Assembly: GCA_037441525.1 (NCBI GenBank)
Contig: JBBISA010000005.1
Span: 46,809 to 110,808 of the forward strand
Reading direction: 5' to 3'
Length of the DNA stretch: 64,000 nucleotides
Origin: SKVR01 sp037441525
GTDB taxonomy: Bacteria; Bacteroidota; Bacteroidia; Bacteroidales; UBA7960
Positions 28,323-37,037 of the stretch are shown here, in pieces. A program made the translations under genes and the position numbers. Each line of letters starts with the position of its first letter. Position 1 is the first letter of the stretch. The notes under the pieces are model-generated. The model was given only the letters and a program-made list of their open reading frames with translations. It ran no database searches and was not told the DNA's origin.

Positions 28323-29567
28323 ATGAAAGATTTTTTGGATAACCCCGAAATTAAATCCCTGGTAAAAGCAGTGGAAGAAATTGCAAAAAGCGGAAAACAT
28401 TTCTCTGACATTCATGACGATGAAGGAAATCAGTATGTTGACCTGGTGCAGGAAGGTGGTGGTGTATTGGGTGTAGCGCTGGTGGGATATACCTACATGC
28501 TCGAAAAAGCCGGAATACGTTTTTTCAGCCTGGCAGGTACTTCGGCCGGGGCAATCAACACTATGATAATAGCAGGTTTGGGTACAGTTGACCAGCCAAA
28601 ATCTGAAAAAATCCTTGATATTCTCGGCCGTAAAAATCTCTTCGACCTGGTGGATGGTCCCAATGCAGTAAAAAAACTCATTCGCAAGGCAATTCGCGGC
28701 GAATCGGGCGTTGGGTTGGTGGTAGCATTGAATATAGGGGTATTATACCACTCGGTTACACGCAGACTTGGGTTAAACCCCGGAAAGAATTTTGAAAACT
28801 GGATAACCGATGAACTTGCATCGGTGGGAATAAAAACCATGAGCGACATCAAGCGACTAAGAAGCAAGCTGCCCAAGGGGCTAAAACATACCGGCGGTGG
28901 CTCTGTGGAAGGTCTTGAACCAAAACTTGCCATCATTGCAGCCGATATTACCACACATAGCAAAATTGAGTTTCCCCGAATGTCGGAATTGTTTTTTGCA
29001 GACCCTGACAGCCAAACCCCTGCCAAATTAGTGCGCACATCCATGTCGATTCCAATTTTCTTCGAACCGGTAACCTTCAAAGACATTCCCAACAACGGAA
29101 AAATCAACGACCCACGCTGGTATGAGCATTGCAGGTACAGCGGCCCGGTACCCGCTGATGTTAGTTTTGTTGATGGTGGCTTATTGTCCAACTTTCCTAT
29201 CAATGTTTTCCATCGGTCCGATGGCGGCGTTCCCCGAATGCCAACTTTTGGCGTCAGGCTGAGCACCTATCGCGAAGAGTTTACCGAAATAAAAGGATTA
29301 AAAAATATGCTGGGAGCCATGATTAGTTCCATGCGGCAGATTCATGATTATGACTTTTTACTTCGGAATCCTGATTATTCTCAACTCATCTGCCCTATAA
29401 ATGCCGACAGGGAGTTTAACTGGCTAAACTTCGATGTATCGCGGGCCGACCAGGTAAAGATGTTCGTGCATGGCGCCAGGGCAGCAGTTAATTTCCTCAA
29501 TCAATTCCACTGGGAAAAATATAAGGAAACACGGGCTCAATTGGCTCAGGTAAAGAAAAACCAATAA
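28323..29567 (+). CDS. Patatin-like phospholipase
   Basis: Serine acyl hydrolase with the patatin Ser-Asp dyad. The oxyanion loop is GGGVLGVALVG, the nucleophile Ser74 sits in the GTSAG elbow, and the catalytic aspartate is Asp284 in FVDGGLLSNFP. The product has 414 residues with no signal peptide and no beta-barrel domain, so it is likely cytoplasmic or membrane-associated rather than an autotransporting PlpD-type protein. It would cleave acyl groups from phospholipids; the in vivo substrate is unknown. It is monocistronic, separated from the upstream divergent methyltransferase by 278 bases in which I see no clear motif. Confidence 0.88.
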   Translation: MKDFLDNPEIKSLVKAVEEIAKSGKHFSDIHDDEGNQYVDLVQEGGGVLGVALVGYTYMLEKAGIRFFSLAGTSAGAINTMIIAGLGTVDQPKSEKILDILGRKNLFDLVDGPNAVKKLIRKAIRGESGVGLVVALNIGVLYHSVTRRLGLNPGKNFENWITDELASVGIKTMSDIKRLRSKLPKGLKHTGGGSVEGLEPKLAIIAADITTHSKIEFPRMSELFFADPDSQTPAKLVRTSMSIPIFFEPVTFKDIPNNGKINDPRWYEHCRYSGPVPADVSFVDGGLLSNFPINVFHRSDGGVPRMPTFGVRLSTYREEFTEIKGLKNMLGAMISSMRQIHDYDFLLRNPDYSQLICPINADREFNWLNFDVSRADQVKMFVHGARAAVNFLNQFHWEKYKETRAQLAQVKKNQ

Positions 29568-29651
29568 AAGAACATCAGGTTTCATTCTTTAGCAAAACCT
29601 ATTTCAGGCGTTTTTTTTTAATTTCGTGCATCCAATTAAATTCTTTATGGT

Positions 29652-30347
29652 ATGACACGAAAAAGGATTGTAGTCCTTACCGGGGCAGGTATCAGTGCTG
29701 AAAGCGGTATAAGCACCTTTCGCGACAGCGGGGGATTATGGGAAAAATACGATATTTCTGAAGTGGCCACACCTCAAGCCTGGAGCCGAAACCAGCAACT
29801 CGTGCTTGATTTTTACAACCAACGGCGTAAACAACTGCTCGAGGTTAAACCCAATCAGGCCCACTACGCTCTGTTTGCTTTGGAAGAAAAATTTGATGTA
29901 CAGATTGTTACCCAAAATGTTGACGACCTGCACGAACGGGCAGGGTCAACCCACATTCTGCATTTGCATGGAGAGTTGAAAAAAGTCAGAAGCACCATAG
30001 ACGAAAACCTGATTTATGAACTCGATGGCTGGGAACTGAAAAAAGGCGACAACTGCGAAAAGGGCTCTCAACTAAGGCCCCATATTGTCTGGTTTGGCGA
30101 AGAGGTTCCACTTATCCCAAAAGCTGCCGAAATTTGCTCAACTGCCGATATTATGATGGTAATAGGCACATCTCTCAATGTTTATCCTGCTGCGGGACTG
30201 GTAAACTATGCCCCTTTGGGCTGTCCGGTTTATGTTATCGACCCTGCCGAAGTGAATGTATCCCACATCCCCGGGGTAGTTTTCATCCGCGAAAAAGCAT
30301 CGAAGGGAACAGGTGAAATTGTGGCACAACTCTTAGCGACAGCCTGA
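29652..30347 (+). CDS. Sir2-family NAD-dependent protein deacylase without zinc cysteines
   Basis: A 231-residue sirtuin. NAD-binding signatures are VVLTGAGISAESGISTFRD and TQNVDDLHERAGS, with the catalytic histidine in HLHGEL, and the C-terminal IGTSLNVYPAAGLV binds the ribose. The zinc-ribbon cysteines of classic CobB are absent: the small domain holds only one cysteine (GDNCEKGSQ). From memory, this is shared by other Bacteroidota sirtuins, so it is probably a lineage trait and not damage. Substrates are likely acyl-lysines on metabolic enzymes. TAATTTCG at 29619-29626 is a possible -7 variant. The next gene starts 3 nt after the stop, so the two form an operon. Confidence 0.92.
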   Translation: MTRKRIVVLTGAGISAESGISTFRDSGGLWEKYDISEVATPQAWSRNQQLVLDFYNQRRKQLLEVKPNQAHYALFALEEKFDVQIVTQNVDDLHERAGSTHILHLHGELKKVRSTIDENLIYELDGWELKKGDNCEKGSQLRPHIVWFGEEVPLIPKAAEICSTADIMMVIGTSLNVYPAAGLVNYAPLGCPVYVIDPAEVNVSHIPGVVFIREKASKGTGEIVAQLLATA

Positions 30348-30349
30348 CC

Positions 30350-30892
30350 ATGCAAAAACTATCCATGGACGACCTGGGACGGATAACTCCCGATGAATAC
30401 AAATCGGGAATAAAACTTCCGGTTGTAATAGTACTCGACAATATCCGCAGTATGATGAATATTGGGTCGGTGTTTCGCACTGCTGATGCCTTCAGGGTTG
30501 AACGGATAATTTTGTGTGGCATCACAGCAACTCCTCCCAACAAAGAGATTCATAAAACAGCGCTGGGTGCAACAGAATCAGTAGAATGGCAATACTTTCC
30601 TGAAACAATTGATGCAATTAAAGACCTTAGGGCAAGGGGGTACAAAATATTTGCATTGGAACAAACCACCGGAAGCATTTACCTGGACCGGTTTTTACCT
30701 GAAAATAACATACCTCATGCCCTGGTATTTGGCAATGAAGTAAAGGGTGTGCAGGATGAAGTTCTATCCTTGTGCCATGGGGCAATTGAAATACCTCAAT
30801 TTGGCACCAAACACTCTTTCAATATTTCAGTATCGGTGGGGATTGCCTTGTGGGATTTTTTTTCGAAAACAAAAGTGGATTTCCATCTATAA
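30350..30892 (+). CDS. TrmH/SpoU-family RNA 2'-O-methyltransferase
   Basis: A 180-residue SPOUT-class methyltransferase with the three SpoU motifs: VVIVLDNIRSMMNIGSVFRTADAF (motif 1, with the conserved Asn and Arg), HALVFGNEVKGVQDEV (motif 2) and SFNISVSVGIALWDF (motif 3 of the trefoil knot). It methylates a ribose 2'-OH in tRNA or rRNA; the position cannot be predicted. The start codon follows the Sir2 stop by 2 nt, so translation is coupled. Confidence 0.9.
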   Translation: MQKLSMDDLGRITPDEYKSGIKLPVVIVLDNIRSMMNIGSVFRTADAFRVERIILCGITATPPNKEIHKTALGATESVEWQYFPETIDAIKDLRARGYKIFALEQTTGSIYLDRFLPENNIPHALVFGNEVKGVQDEVLSLCHGAIEIPQFGTKHSFNISVSVGIALWDFFSKTKVDFHL

Positions 30893-31006
30893 AGCTATCG
30901 GCAAAAAAACAATACTGTTCGTAGCCGAAAAATAATTGACCGGGGGTTTGCAACCTTTACCGGAAATTTTGAATCTGACAGGCAGTTTTATCAGGCTTGT
31001 CTGCCC

Positions 31007-31696
31007 TTAATGCCCCTTATCATGGTCAGCCTGAAATTTGAATCCAAGTCGCTTACCTGTTTTGATTTTCATTTCGGCCGAATTTTCCCATACTTCAGAT
31101 ACGGTAATCTCCTTTAATAAATCGTATGGTGGTGAAAGCAAGTCGAAATCGATACTGTAAAGCATTGCTGATTCAATGATTCTGCGCAAAGTCATTTGGT
31201 TAATGGGTTCATTCATAAACTGATTGAAATAGAACCCTGTTTGATGCTTCCCCTCAACAAGAAAATGGCGCTCCTTATTTATAAAAAGCCTTGCAACCAG
31301 ATATCCCAAATCGTTGAAACGATTGTAGCGAAAAGAATCAGTAAGAAAATTATAAATATGAATAACCCCGCTGTAAGAACGGTCTTTATCAGCCATGATG
31401 TAAGATGTCCGCATTACATCGTGCGCTCTTGGAAATTCAAAAACATTGGTATGCATTGTAAAGAGCAGGGTATCGCCAGCGAATCGCAACTCAGCTTCAA
31501 ACTCACCCTTATCCTGAAAATCAACACGAATTTGCCTTTTGTCTTCGGCAATCTTTTTTTCCATTTCATGCCTTATCAGGTTGCCAACCAGCTTCAATTC
31601 CTGAAAAGTTTCATAGGTGTTCCTGTATATCAGTTGTTTGAGGGAAGCTTTCTTTACCAGTTTATCATAAAATCGAAGGTCGTTTTCCTGTTCCAC
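31007..31696 (-). CDS. Hypothetical cytoplasmic protein
   Basis: I do not recognise this 229-residue protein. It has no signal peptide or membrane segment. The N-terminal 70 residues are mostly charged helix (SLKQLIYRNTYETFQELKLV, GNLIRHEMEKKIAEDKRQI), followed by alternating strands with a TMHTNVFEFPRAHDVM segment, a GVIHIYNFLTDSFRYNRFN stretch and a C-terminal helix-strand part. Regular codon use and length suggest a real gene. It stands between convergent trmH (plus) and divergent trmD (plus) and has no clear operon partner. Confidence 0.75.
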   Translation of the reverse strand: MEQENDLRFYDKLVKKASLKQLIYRNTYETFQELKLVGNLIRHEMEKKIAEDKRQIRVDFQDKGEFEAELRFAGDTLLFTMHTNVFEFPRAHDVMRTSYIMADKDRSYSGVIHIYNFLTDSFRYNRFNDLGYLVARLFINKERHFLVEGKHQTGFYFNQFMNEPINQMTLRRIIESAMLYSIDFDLLSPPYDLLKEITVSEVWENSAEMKIKTGKRLGFKFQADHDKGH

Positions 31697-31896
31697 GAGG
31701 TTAATGATTTTAATTAATTTGTGTCATTTAATCCCTTTTTATTGATTCTCAACTTTTATAAAAAGTGAATCAGAGCGGCAAATATAGAGAAATATCCGGT
31801 TTATGCATCCTAAATATTCAGGCTCAACCCGATTTGTATATGTCAGTCATCAATACCTGCAGAAGGACACATGGGCGGAGATAACCTCAAAAATCC

Positions 31897-31904
31897 TACT
31901 TTTG
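31897..31904 (+). promoter_or_regulatory. Putative -7 box very close to the trmD start
   Basis: TACTTTTG matches TAnnTTTG and ends only 12 nt before the trmD ATG at 31917. If used, transcription would start about 6 nt before the ATG, giving a nearly leaderless mRNA. No clear -33 element. Confidence 0.4.
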
Positions 31905-31916
31905 CAAAAAATATCT

Positions 31917-32624
31917 ATGCATCTCGATATTCTCACCATTTTCCCCGAAATGTTTCAGGGGCCTTTTTCGCACTCCATCGTAAAACGGGCTGTGGATAAG
32001 GGACTTGTAACCATTAACCTTCACAACATCAGGGATTATGCCACCAACAAACATCGCAGAGTTGACGATTACCCTTTTGGAGGAGGTGCAGGCATGGTGA
32101 TGATGATTGAACCGGTGCTGAATTGCATTAGCAAGCTGAAAACCCACCGTGCCTACGATGATATAATTTTCATGACCCCCGATGGTGAATTGTTCAACCA
32201 ACCCATGGCCAATCAACTCTCCACCCTTCAAAACATCATTATTTTGTGCGGCCATTACAAAGGGATTGATGAACGATTGCGCCAACACGTCATAACCCGC
32301 GAGATAAGCATTGGCGATTATGTGCTTTCGGGTGGCGAGCTGGCAGCAGCTGTGGTTTCAGACAGTATCATCAGGTTGTTGCCCGGTGTTTTAGGGGATG
32401 AAACGTCTGCCCTTTACGATTCATTTCAGGATGGCCTGCTCTCCCCTCCTGTTTATACCCGTCCGGCCGATTACTATGGCTGGAAAGTTCCGGAAATACT
32501 ACTTTCGGGTCACGACCAGAAAATTGCCGAATGGCGGCACGAACAATCCATCGAACGAACAACAAAACGCCGTCCGTCGCTTATGCACAAACTCATTGAA
32601 GAATCGCCTGATAAGGGAAAATAA
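31917..32624 (+). CDS. trmD: tRNA (guanine-37-N1)-methyltransferase
   Basis: SPOUT methyltransferase that makes m1G37 next to the anticodon and prevents +1 frameshifting. The product is 235 residues from the ATG at 31917 (MHLDILTIFPEMF). Signatures: DYPFGGGAGMVMMIEPV, ILCGHYKGIDERL, the SAM-knot SIGDYVLSGGELAA, and the C-terminal SPPVYTRPADYYGWKVPEIL. An in-frame start at 31803 would add 38 residues with no family match and would place the -7 box inside the gene. It is 136 nt upstream of rplS, the conserved trmD-rplS neighbourhood. Confidence 0.96.
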   Translation: MHLDILTIFPEMFQGPFSHSIVKRAVDKGLVTINLHNIRDYATNKHRRVDDYPFGGGAGMVMMIEPVLNCISKLKTHRAYDDIIFMTPDGELFNQPMANQLSTLQNIIILCGHYKGIDERLRQHVITREISIGDYVLSGGELAAAVVSDSIIRLLPGVLGDETSALYDSFQDGLLSPPVYTRPADYYGWKVPEILLSGHDQKIAEWRHEQSIERTTKRRPSLMHKLIEESPDKGK

Positions 32625-32660
32625 ATTTCCTATAACTTTTTTTTATTTGAATTAAATCCC

Positions 32661-32668
32661 TAACTTTG
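32661..32668 (+). promoter_or_regulatory. Putative -7 box for rplS
   Basis: TAACTTTG matches the Bacteroidota -7 consensus and implies a leader of about 85 nt before rplS. The leader contains a small inverted repeat GCCTCCC/GGGGGC at 32713-32727, which could be a leader hairpin. No -33 element at the standard distance. Confidence 0.4.
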
Positions 32669-32760
32669 CACTCCGTTTTTAAAAGGAAAATAACATAAAA
32701 TACTCATATTGAACGCCTCCCGTGGGGGCCAATGCCATAACCGATAAATTATATTGTGTC

Positions 32761-33117
32761 ATGAACAAGATGGAAATAATGAATTTTGTACAGAACGCTG
32801 TGTCTGAAAAAAAGGAAGCCCCCGCATTCAAGGCAGGCGACACAGTAACTGTACATTATAAAATCAAAGAAGGTAACAAAGAGCGTATTCAGCCTTTCCA
32901 GGGAGTGGTTATTCAGAGAAGAGGTACCGGCACCACTGAAACCTTCACCGTTAGAAAAATTTCAGGAAACATTGGTGTCGAAAGAATTTTCCCCATCAAT
33001 TCTCCCTTTATCGATAAGATTGAACTAAACCGTCATGGTCATGTTCGCAGGGCAAGAATATTCTACCTCAGAGACCTTCGTGGTAAAAAAGCCCGTATCA
33101 AGGAAAAGAGAATGTAA
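32761..33117 (+). CDS. rplS: 50S ribosomal protein L19
   Basis: Bridges the 50S and 30S subunits in the ribosome. The product is 118 residues from the ATG at 32761, matching the family. Motifs: FKAGDTVTVHYKIKEGNKER, QPFQGVVIQRRGTGTTETFTV, and the C-terminal RRARIFYLRDLRGKKARI. A GTG at 32722 in frame would add 13 unrelated residues. It is followed within 25 nt by a strong terminator. Confidence 0.97.
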   Translation: MNKMEIMNFVQNAVSEKKEAPAFKAGDTVTVHYKIKEGNKERIQPFQGVVIQRRGTGTTETFTVRKISGNIGVERIFPINSPFIDKIELNRHGHVRRARIFYLRDLRGKKARIKEKRM

Positions 33118-33142
33118 GTCAATTACAACCCATCCTACAAAA

Positions 33143-33174
33143 GCCATTGGAAACACACCAATGGCTTTTTTTTT
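33143..33174 (+). terminator. Rho-independent terminator after rplS
   Basis: Perfect 8-bp stem GCCATTGG/CCAATGGC around the loop AAACACA, followed by nine T residues. Confidence 0.9.
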
Positions 33175-33248
33175 ATAATTTCGTTTCAGGTTTTTACCCC
33201 CCTGTCAAAGCACCAACCTTTTCATTAAACCCAAAAATCAAAACAAAA

Positions 33249-34934
33249 ATGAAAAAACTGATTGAATGTGTACCTAATTTCAGCGAAGGACGCGATATGG
33301 CTGTCATTAAACAGATTACCAACGAAATAGAAAGTGTTGACAGAATAAAATTGCTCGATGTAGACCCGGGCAGGGCTACACACCGCACTGTGGTTACCTT
33401 TGTGGGCACCCCTGATGAAGTAATTGAAGCCGCATTCAGGGCGGTTAAAAAGGCTGCAGAGCTCATCGATATGTCGGTGCATAAAGGAGAACATCCGCGC
33501 ATGGGAGCAACTGATGTGTGCCCACTGGTGCCGGTAGCCGGCATTACCATGGAAGAGACAGTTGACTATTCACGCCGCCTGGCCAGGCGAATAGGAGAAG
33601 AACTCAAAATACCTGTATATTGTTACGAAAATGCCGCCTTCGAACCTAAACGCCGGAACCTGGCAAATTGCCGTAGCGGCGAATACGAAGGGCTTTCCGC
33701 AAAACTTTCAAACCCTGAATGGAAACCCGATTTCGGCCCCTCAACATTCAATGCCCGCAGTGGCGCTACTGCGGTGGGTGCCCGCGATTTTCTCATAGCC
33801 TATAATATCAATCTCAATACAACTTCAACCCGGCGTGCCAATGCTATTGCCTTTGATGTTCGCGAAAAAGGAAGGGTAATGCGCGATGGCGACCCCGTAA
33901 CCGGAAAAATCGTTACCGATGAAAAAGGTGAAAAAGTCTGGATTCCAGGTTCACTGAAAGCGGTAAAAGCCATTGGCTGGTTTATTGAAGAATATGGAAT
34001 ATCACAGATTTCCATGAACCTTACCAATATATCGGTTACACCGCTGCATATTGCTTTCGACGAGGTGGTGCAAAAAGCTGCAGCCAGAGGCATCAGGGTA
34101 ACCGGCTCAGAGCTTGTTGGATTGGTTCCACTGAAGGCACTTACCGATGCCGGCAAGTACTTCCTTCGCAAGCAACAACGAAGTGTTGGAGTTTCTGAAG
34201 CAGAATTGATAAAAATTGCTGTAAAATCAATGGGTTTAGACGATTTAAAGCCTTTCAACCCCAAAGAAAAAATAATCGAATATCTCATTGACGATCCCGG
34301 AGCAAAAAAACTGATATCCATGAGCCTGCAGGAGTTTTCCGATGAAACTGCCAGCGAATCGCCTGCACCGGGTGGTGGCTCCATTTCAGCTTATATGGGT
34401 GCCCTTGGTGCATCGCTGGGGACTATGGTCGCAAATCTATCCTCGCACAAGAGGGGTTGGGATGATAAATGGGAATTTTTCAGCAATTGGGCCGAAAAGG
34501 GGCAAATCATAAAAGATGAACTATTGTATTTGGTAGATGAAGATACACGTGCCTTTAATATGATAATGGATGCCTTTGGACTTCCTAAAAATACGGAAGC
34601 AGAAAAGAAGCATCGAAAGCAGGTAATACAGGAATCCACCAGGTATGCCACAGAGGTTCCTTTCAGGGTGATGAAAAAATCGGCCGAAACCATTGATTTG
34701 CTTCGCGAAATGATTGAAAGAGGTAATCCAAATTCAATTACCGATGCTGCAGTTGGAATGCTCTGCATTAAAGCTGCAGTTGCAGGAGCTTTCCTCAATG
34801 TAAAAATAAATGCAGCCGGACTTGATGATAAAAAATTCGCAGCAGAAATACTTGCCAGGGGCAATGAGATTCTCGATTTCGTAATTGCTCAGGAAAATGA
34901 CATAATGCAACTTGTTGAGCAAAAAATTGTATAA
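33249..34934 (+). CDS. ftcD: Fused glutamate formimidoyltransferase / formimidoyl-THF cyclodeaminase
   Basis: Last step of histidine degradation: moves the formimino group from formiminoglutamate to tetrahydrofolate (N-terminal domains, about residues 1-320, beginning KKLIECVPNFSEGRD, with HRTVVTFVG and HKGEHPRMGATDVCPLVP), then releases ammonia to form methenyl-THF (C-terminal helical domain, about 355-561, with ESPAPGGGSISAYMGALGA). The 561-residue one-chain layout resembles mammalian FTCD and allows channelling of the folate intermediate. An in-frame start at 33147 falls in the rplS terminator and is rejected. No other hut genes are adjacent. The gene feeds the same one-carbon pool as fhs. 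Confidence 0.94.
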   Translation: MKKLIECVPNFSEGRDMAVIKQITNEIESVDRIKLLDVDPGRATHRTVVTFVGTPDEVIEAAFRAVKKAAELIDMSVHKGEHPRMGATDVCPLVPVAGITMEETVDYSRRLARRIGEELKIPVYCYENAAFEPKRRNLANCRSGEYEGLSAKLSNPEWKPDFGPSTFNARSGATAVGARDFLIAYNINLNTTSTRRANAIAFDVREKGRVMRDGDPVTGKIVTDEKGEKVWIPGSLKAVKAIGWFIEEYGISQISMNLTNISVTPLHIAFDEVVQKAAARGIRVTGSELVGLVPLKALTDAGKYFLRKQQRSVGVSEAELIKIAVKSMGLDDLKPFNPKEKIIEYLIDDPGAKKLISMSLQEFSDETASESPAPGGGSISAYMGALGASLGTMVANLSSHKRGWDDKWEFFSNWAEKGQIIKDELLYLVDEDTRAFNMIMDAFGLPKNTEAEKKHRKQVIQESTRYATEVPFRVMKKSAETIDLLREMIERGNPNSITDAAVGMLCIKAAVAGAFLNVKINAAGLDDKKFAAEILARGNEILDFVIAQENDIMQLVEQKIV

Positions 34935-34975
34935 GCAACAGGTATAACAATAATTTTTACTGTGTAACCTTACCA

Positions 34976-36070
34976 ATGGAAAAGATTCTTTCGCCCGCCC
35001 TGATAGTTGATGAAGATAGATGCCGAAGGAATATCCGGCACATGGCTCGCAAAGCCCGCCAGTGCGGCATTGGATTCAGGCCTCATTTCAAAACTCATCA
35101 ATCGCTGGGTATCGGCAGTTGGTTCAGAGATACAGGGGTAGACCGTATAGCTGTTTCGTCAGTTTCAATGGCAAACTATTTTGCAAGCGGCGGATGGAAC
35201 GATATCATGATTGCCTTCCCCCTGAATGTAAGAGAAATTAACCTCATCAACCAGCTGGCGGCAAAAATTAAGCTTTCGGTTTTGCTGGCCGATGCATTTG
35301 CACTCAATTACCTGGAAACCGGCTTGAGTAACCGCCTGGAGTTTTACATCAAAATAGATGTGGGAAACCGTCGTAGCGGGTTTAATCCAGACGATACGGA
35401 AAGCATCAGCCACATCCTTGAAAAGGCAGCATCAATCCCCCATCTTGTTTTTAAAGGTTTTATTGCCCATGCCGGACAAACTTACCTTACCCAGTCGCTC
35501 AATGAAGTACAAAAAATTTATAATACAGGAACCCGGATTATTCATGCAATCACAACTGAATACCGGAAAAATTATCCTGATATAATTACTTCCTGGGGCG
35601 ATACACCAACCTGTAGTCTTATCAATCAATTCGACCTGATTGACGAAATAAGGCCTGGGAATTTTGTTTTTTATGACCTTACGCAATACCTTTTGGGTTC
35701 GTGCGATTTAGACCATATTGCGGCAGTGGTGGCTGCACCGGTGGTTACACGACAACCCGGCCGCAGCGAAATAGTATTATACGCAGGGGCGGTGCATCTT
35801 TCGAAAGATGTTGTGTCAATCCCTGATGTTGGAAAAGTATATGGTGAAATTGTTAGGTTTTCCCCTGATGGCTGGCTCCCTTATCCTGACCCGGTTTACC
35901 TGAACCGATTATCGCAGGAACATGGCGTATTTGCATGCCCGCACGAATACCTGGATGATTTTTTGCCAGGAAACCTCGTTGGAATTATACCTGTTCATTC
36001 ATGTCTGGCAGCCGACTTGCTCAGGCATAATAAATATTTTAATCTCAAAACCGGCGAATTTTTTATCTGA
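34976..36070 (+). CDS. PLP-dependent D-threonine aldolase / D-serine dehydratase-like enzyme
   Basis: Fold-type III PLP enzyme with an alanine-racemase-like barrel. The PLP lysine is Lys39 in FRPHFKTHQS, a signature of the D-threonine aldolase/DSD1 group. The C-terminal metal site is conserved as His341 and Cys343 in IIPVHSCLAAD, the same His-x-Cys pair that binds zinc or manganese in the family. The product is 364 residues. The group cleaves or dehydrates D-beta-hydroxy amino acids; which reaction applies cannot be told from sequence. It follows ftcD by 41 nt on the same strand and may be cotranscribed in amino-acid catabolism. Confidence 0.88.
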   Translation: MEKILSPALIVDEDRCRRNIRHMARKARQCGIGFRPHFKTHQSLGIGSWFRDTGVDRIAVSSVSMANYFASGGWNDIMIAFPLNVREINLINQLAAKIKLSVLLADAFALNYLETGLSNRLEFYIKIDVGNRRSGFNPDDTESISHILEKAASIPHLVFKGFIAHAGQTYLTQSLNEVQKIYNTGTRIIHAITTEYRKNYPDIITSWGDTPTCSLINQFDLIDEIRPGNFVFYDLTQYLLGSCDLDHIAAVVAAPVVTRQPGRSEIVLYAGAVHLSKDVVSIPDVGKVYGEIVRFSPDGWLPYPDPVYLNRLSQEHGVFACPHEYLDDFLPGNLVGIIPVHSCLAADLLRHNKYFNLKTGEFFI

Positions 36071-36114
36071 CCAAATGCGATTGCCGAAAGGGGTTAAAAA
36101 AGTTTGAAAAACCA

Positions 36115-36145
36115 TTTGGGAATAAAAAATGAATGTCTATCTTTG
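36115..36145 (+). promoter_or_regulatory. Bacteroidota-type promoter for rpmH
   Basis: TTTG at 36115-36118 and TATCTTTG at 36138-36145 match the -33 TTTG and -7 TAnnTTTG consensus with a 19-nt spacer. The leader to rpmH would be about 110 nt. This is the clearest promoter in the window. Confidence 0.7.
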
Positions 36146-36263
36146 CAGTCCCAAATTTGGGGCATTTTAATTAGTATTCAGATTCATTACCATATCATTA
36201 AAGGCTAAGGCCAACGGAAAGTAAGAAAAGCGGCAAGTACTCACAGCATAATTATTACAAGCA

Positions 36264-36419
36264 ATGAAAAGGACATTTCAACCCTCAAAAAGACGCAGAA
36301 AAAATAAGCATGGTTTCAGAAAGAGAATGGAAACTGCCAATGGCCGCAAAGTGCTGGCTTCAAGAAGAGCTAAAGGCAGAAAAAGACTTACTGTTTCTGA
36401 TGAGAAATCTCACAAATAA
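36264..36419 (+). CDS. rpmH: 50S ribosomal protein L34
   Basis: A 51-residue, very basic ribosomal protein. The start MKRTFQPSKRRRKNKHGFRK and the core RMETANGRKVLASRRAKGRK are diagnostic for L34. It has its own promoter (36115-36145) and terminator (36458-36492), so it is monocistronic. It is not beside rnpA or dnaA, so this is not the origin-type arrangement. Confidence 0.97.
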   Translation: MKRTFQPSKRRRKNKHGFRKRMETANGRKVLASRRAKGRKRLTVSDEKSHK

Positions 36420-36457
36420 GACTTAGGAGTCTAAAAAAAGATAAGGTTTAGTTAGCC

Positions 36458-36492
36458 GGGGTTGTTTCACTTGAGTGAAACGCCCTTTTTTT
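36458..36492 (+). terminator. Rho-independent terminator after rpmH
   Basis: Inner stem GTTTCACT/AGTGAAAC (36464-36481), extended by GGGG (36458-36461) facing CCC (36483-36485), followed by seven T residues. Confidence 0.85.
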
Positions 36493-36694
36493 GTTTTCCA
36501 GTCTTTTAAATAAACCGGTCAACACACCTGATAGGTTCACAAAATCTCAATCCGTTATGGAGTAGTTCATTTAGCCCGTATATAAACAAAATGTTTTTGT
36601 TACTTTTGCGGTGCTTAGGCAAAATCAGTCAAATCAGGGAAAACAAAGGCCTTTACAAAGAAAATAAAGCCCCATTTTCCAAAATATCATTATC

Positions 36695-36937
36695 ATGGGT
36701 CTCATAAGATTAATTTTCATTTTTATCGTCATATACCTGATATTCAGAGTTATTACGCTTTATATTATCCCCCCTATTGTAAAATGGCAGGTTTATAAAT
36801 TCAAAAAGAAATTCTACGAAGAGCAGCAACGTCAGCAACAAAAAAAGGATGAACCTGCCTCCAAATCGAGAAACAATCTTAACCAGATTGGGGAGTATGT
36901 AGATTTTGAAGAAATAAAAGATGACAATAAGAAATGA
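36695..36937 (+). CDS. DUF4834 family small membrane protein
   Basis: An 80-residue protein with one N-terminal membrane helix (LIRLIFIFIVIYLIFRVITLYII), then a basic amphipathic segment (KWQVYKFKKKFYEEQQ) and a short acidic tail (GEYVDFEEIKDD). This layout is the Bacteroidota-specific DUF4834 family of unknown function. It is probably inserted in the inner membrane with a cytoplasmic tail. TACTTTTG at 36601-36608 is a plausible -7 box. It precedes the YfhO gene by 100 nt on the same strand, and I infer they are one operon. Confidence 0.85.
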   Translation: MGLIRLIFIFIVIYLIFRVITLYIIPPIVKWQVYKFKKKFYEEQQRQQQKKDEPASKSRNNLNQIGEYVDFEEIKDDNKK

Positions 36938-37037
36938 TGCTGACTTTTCTATATGAATTGCCTTAAACAATCGTGCATCATTCTACAAGCATAAACTTAG
37001 AGGAATCATTACAGACCAATTAAAAACATTAAGTAAG

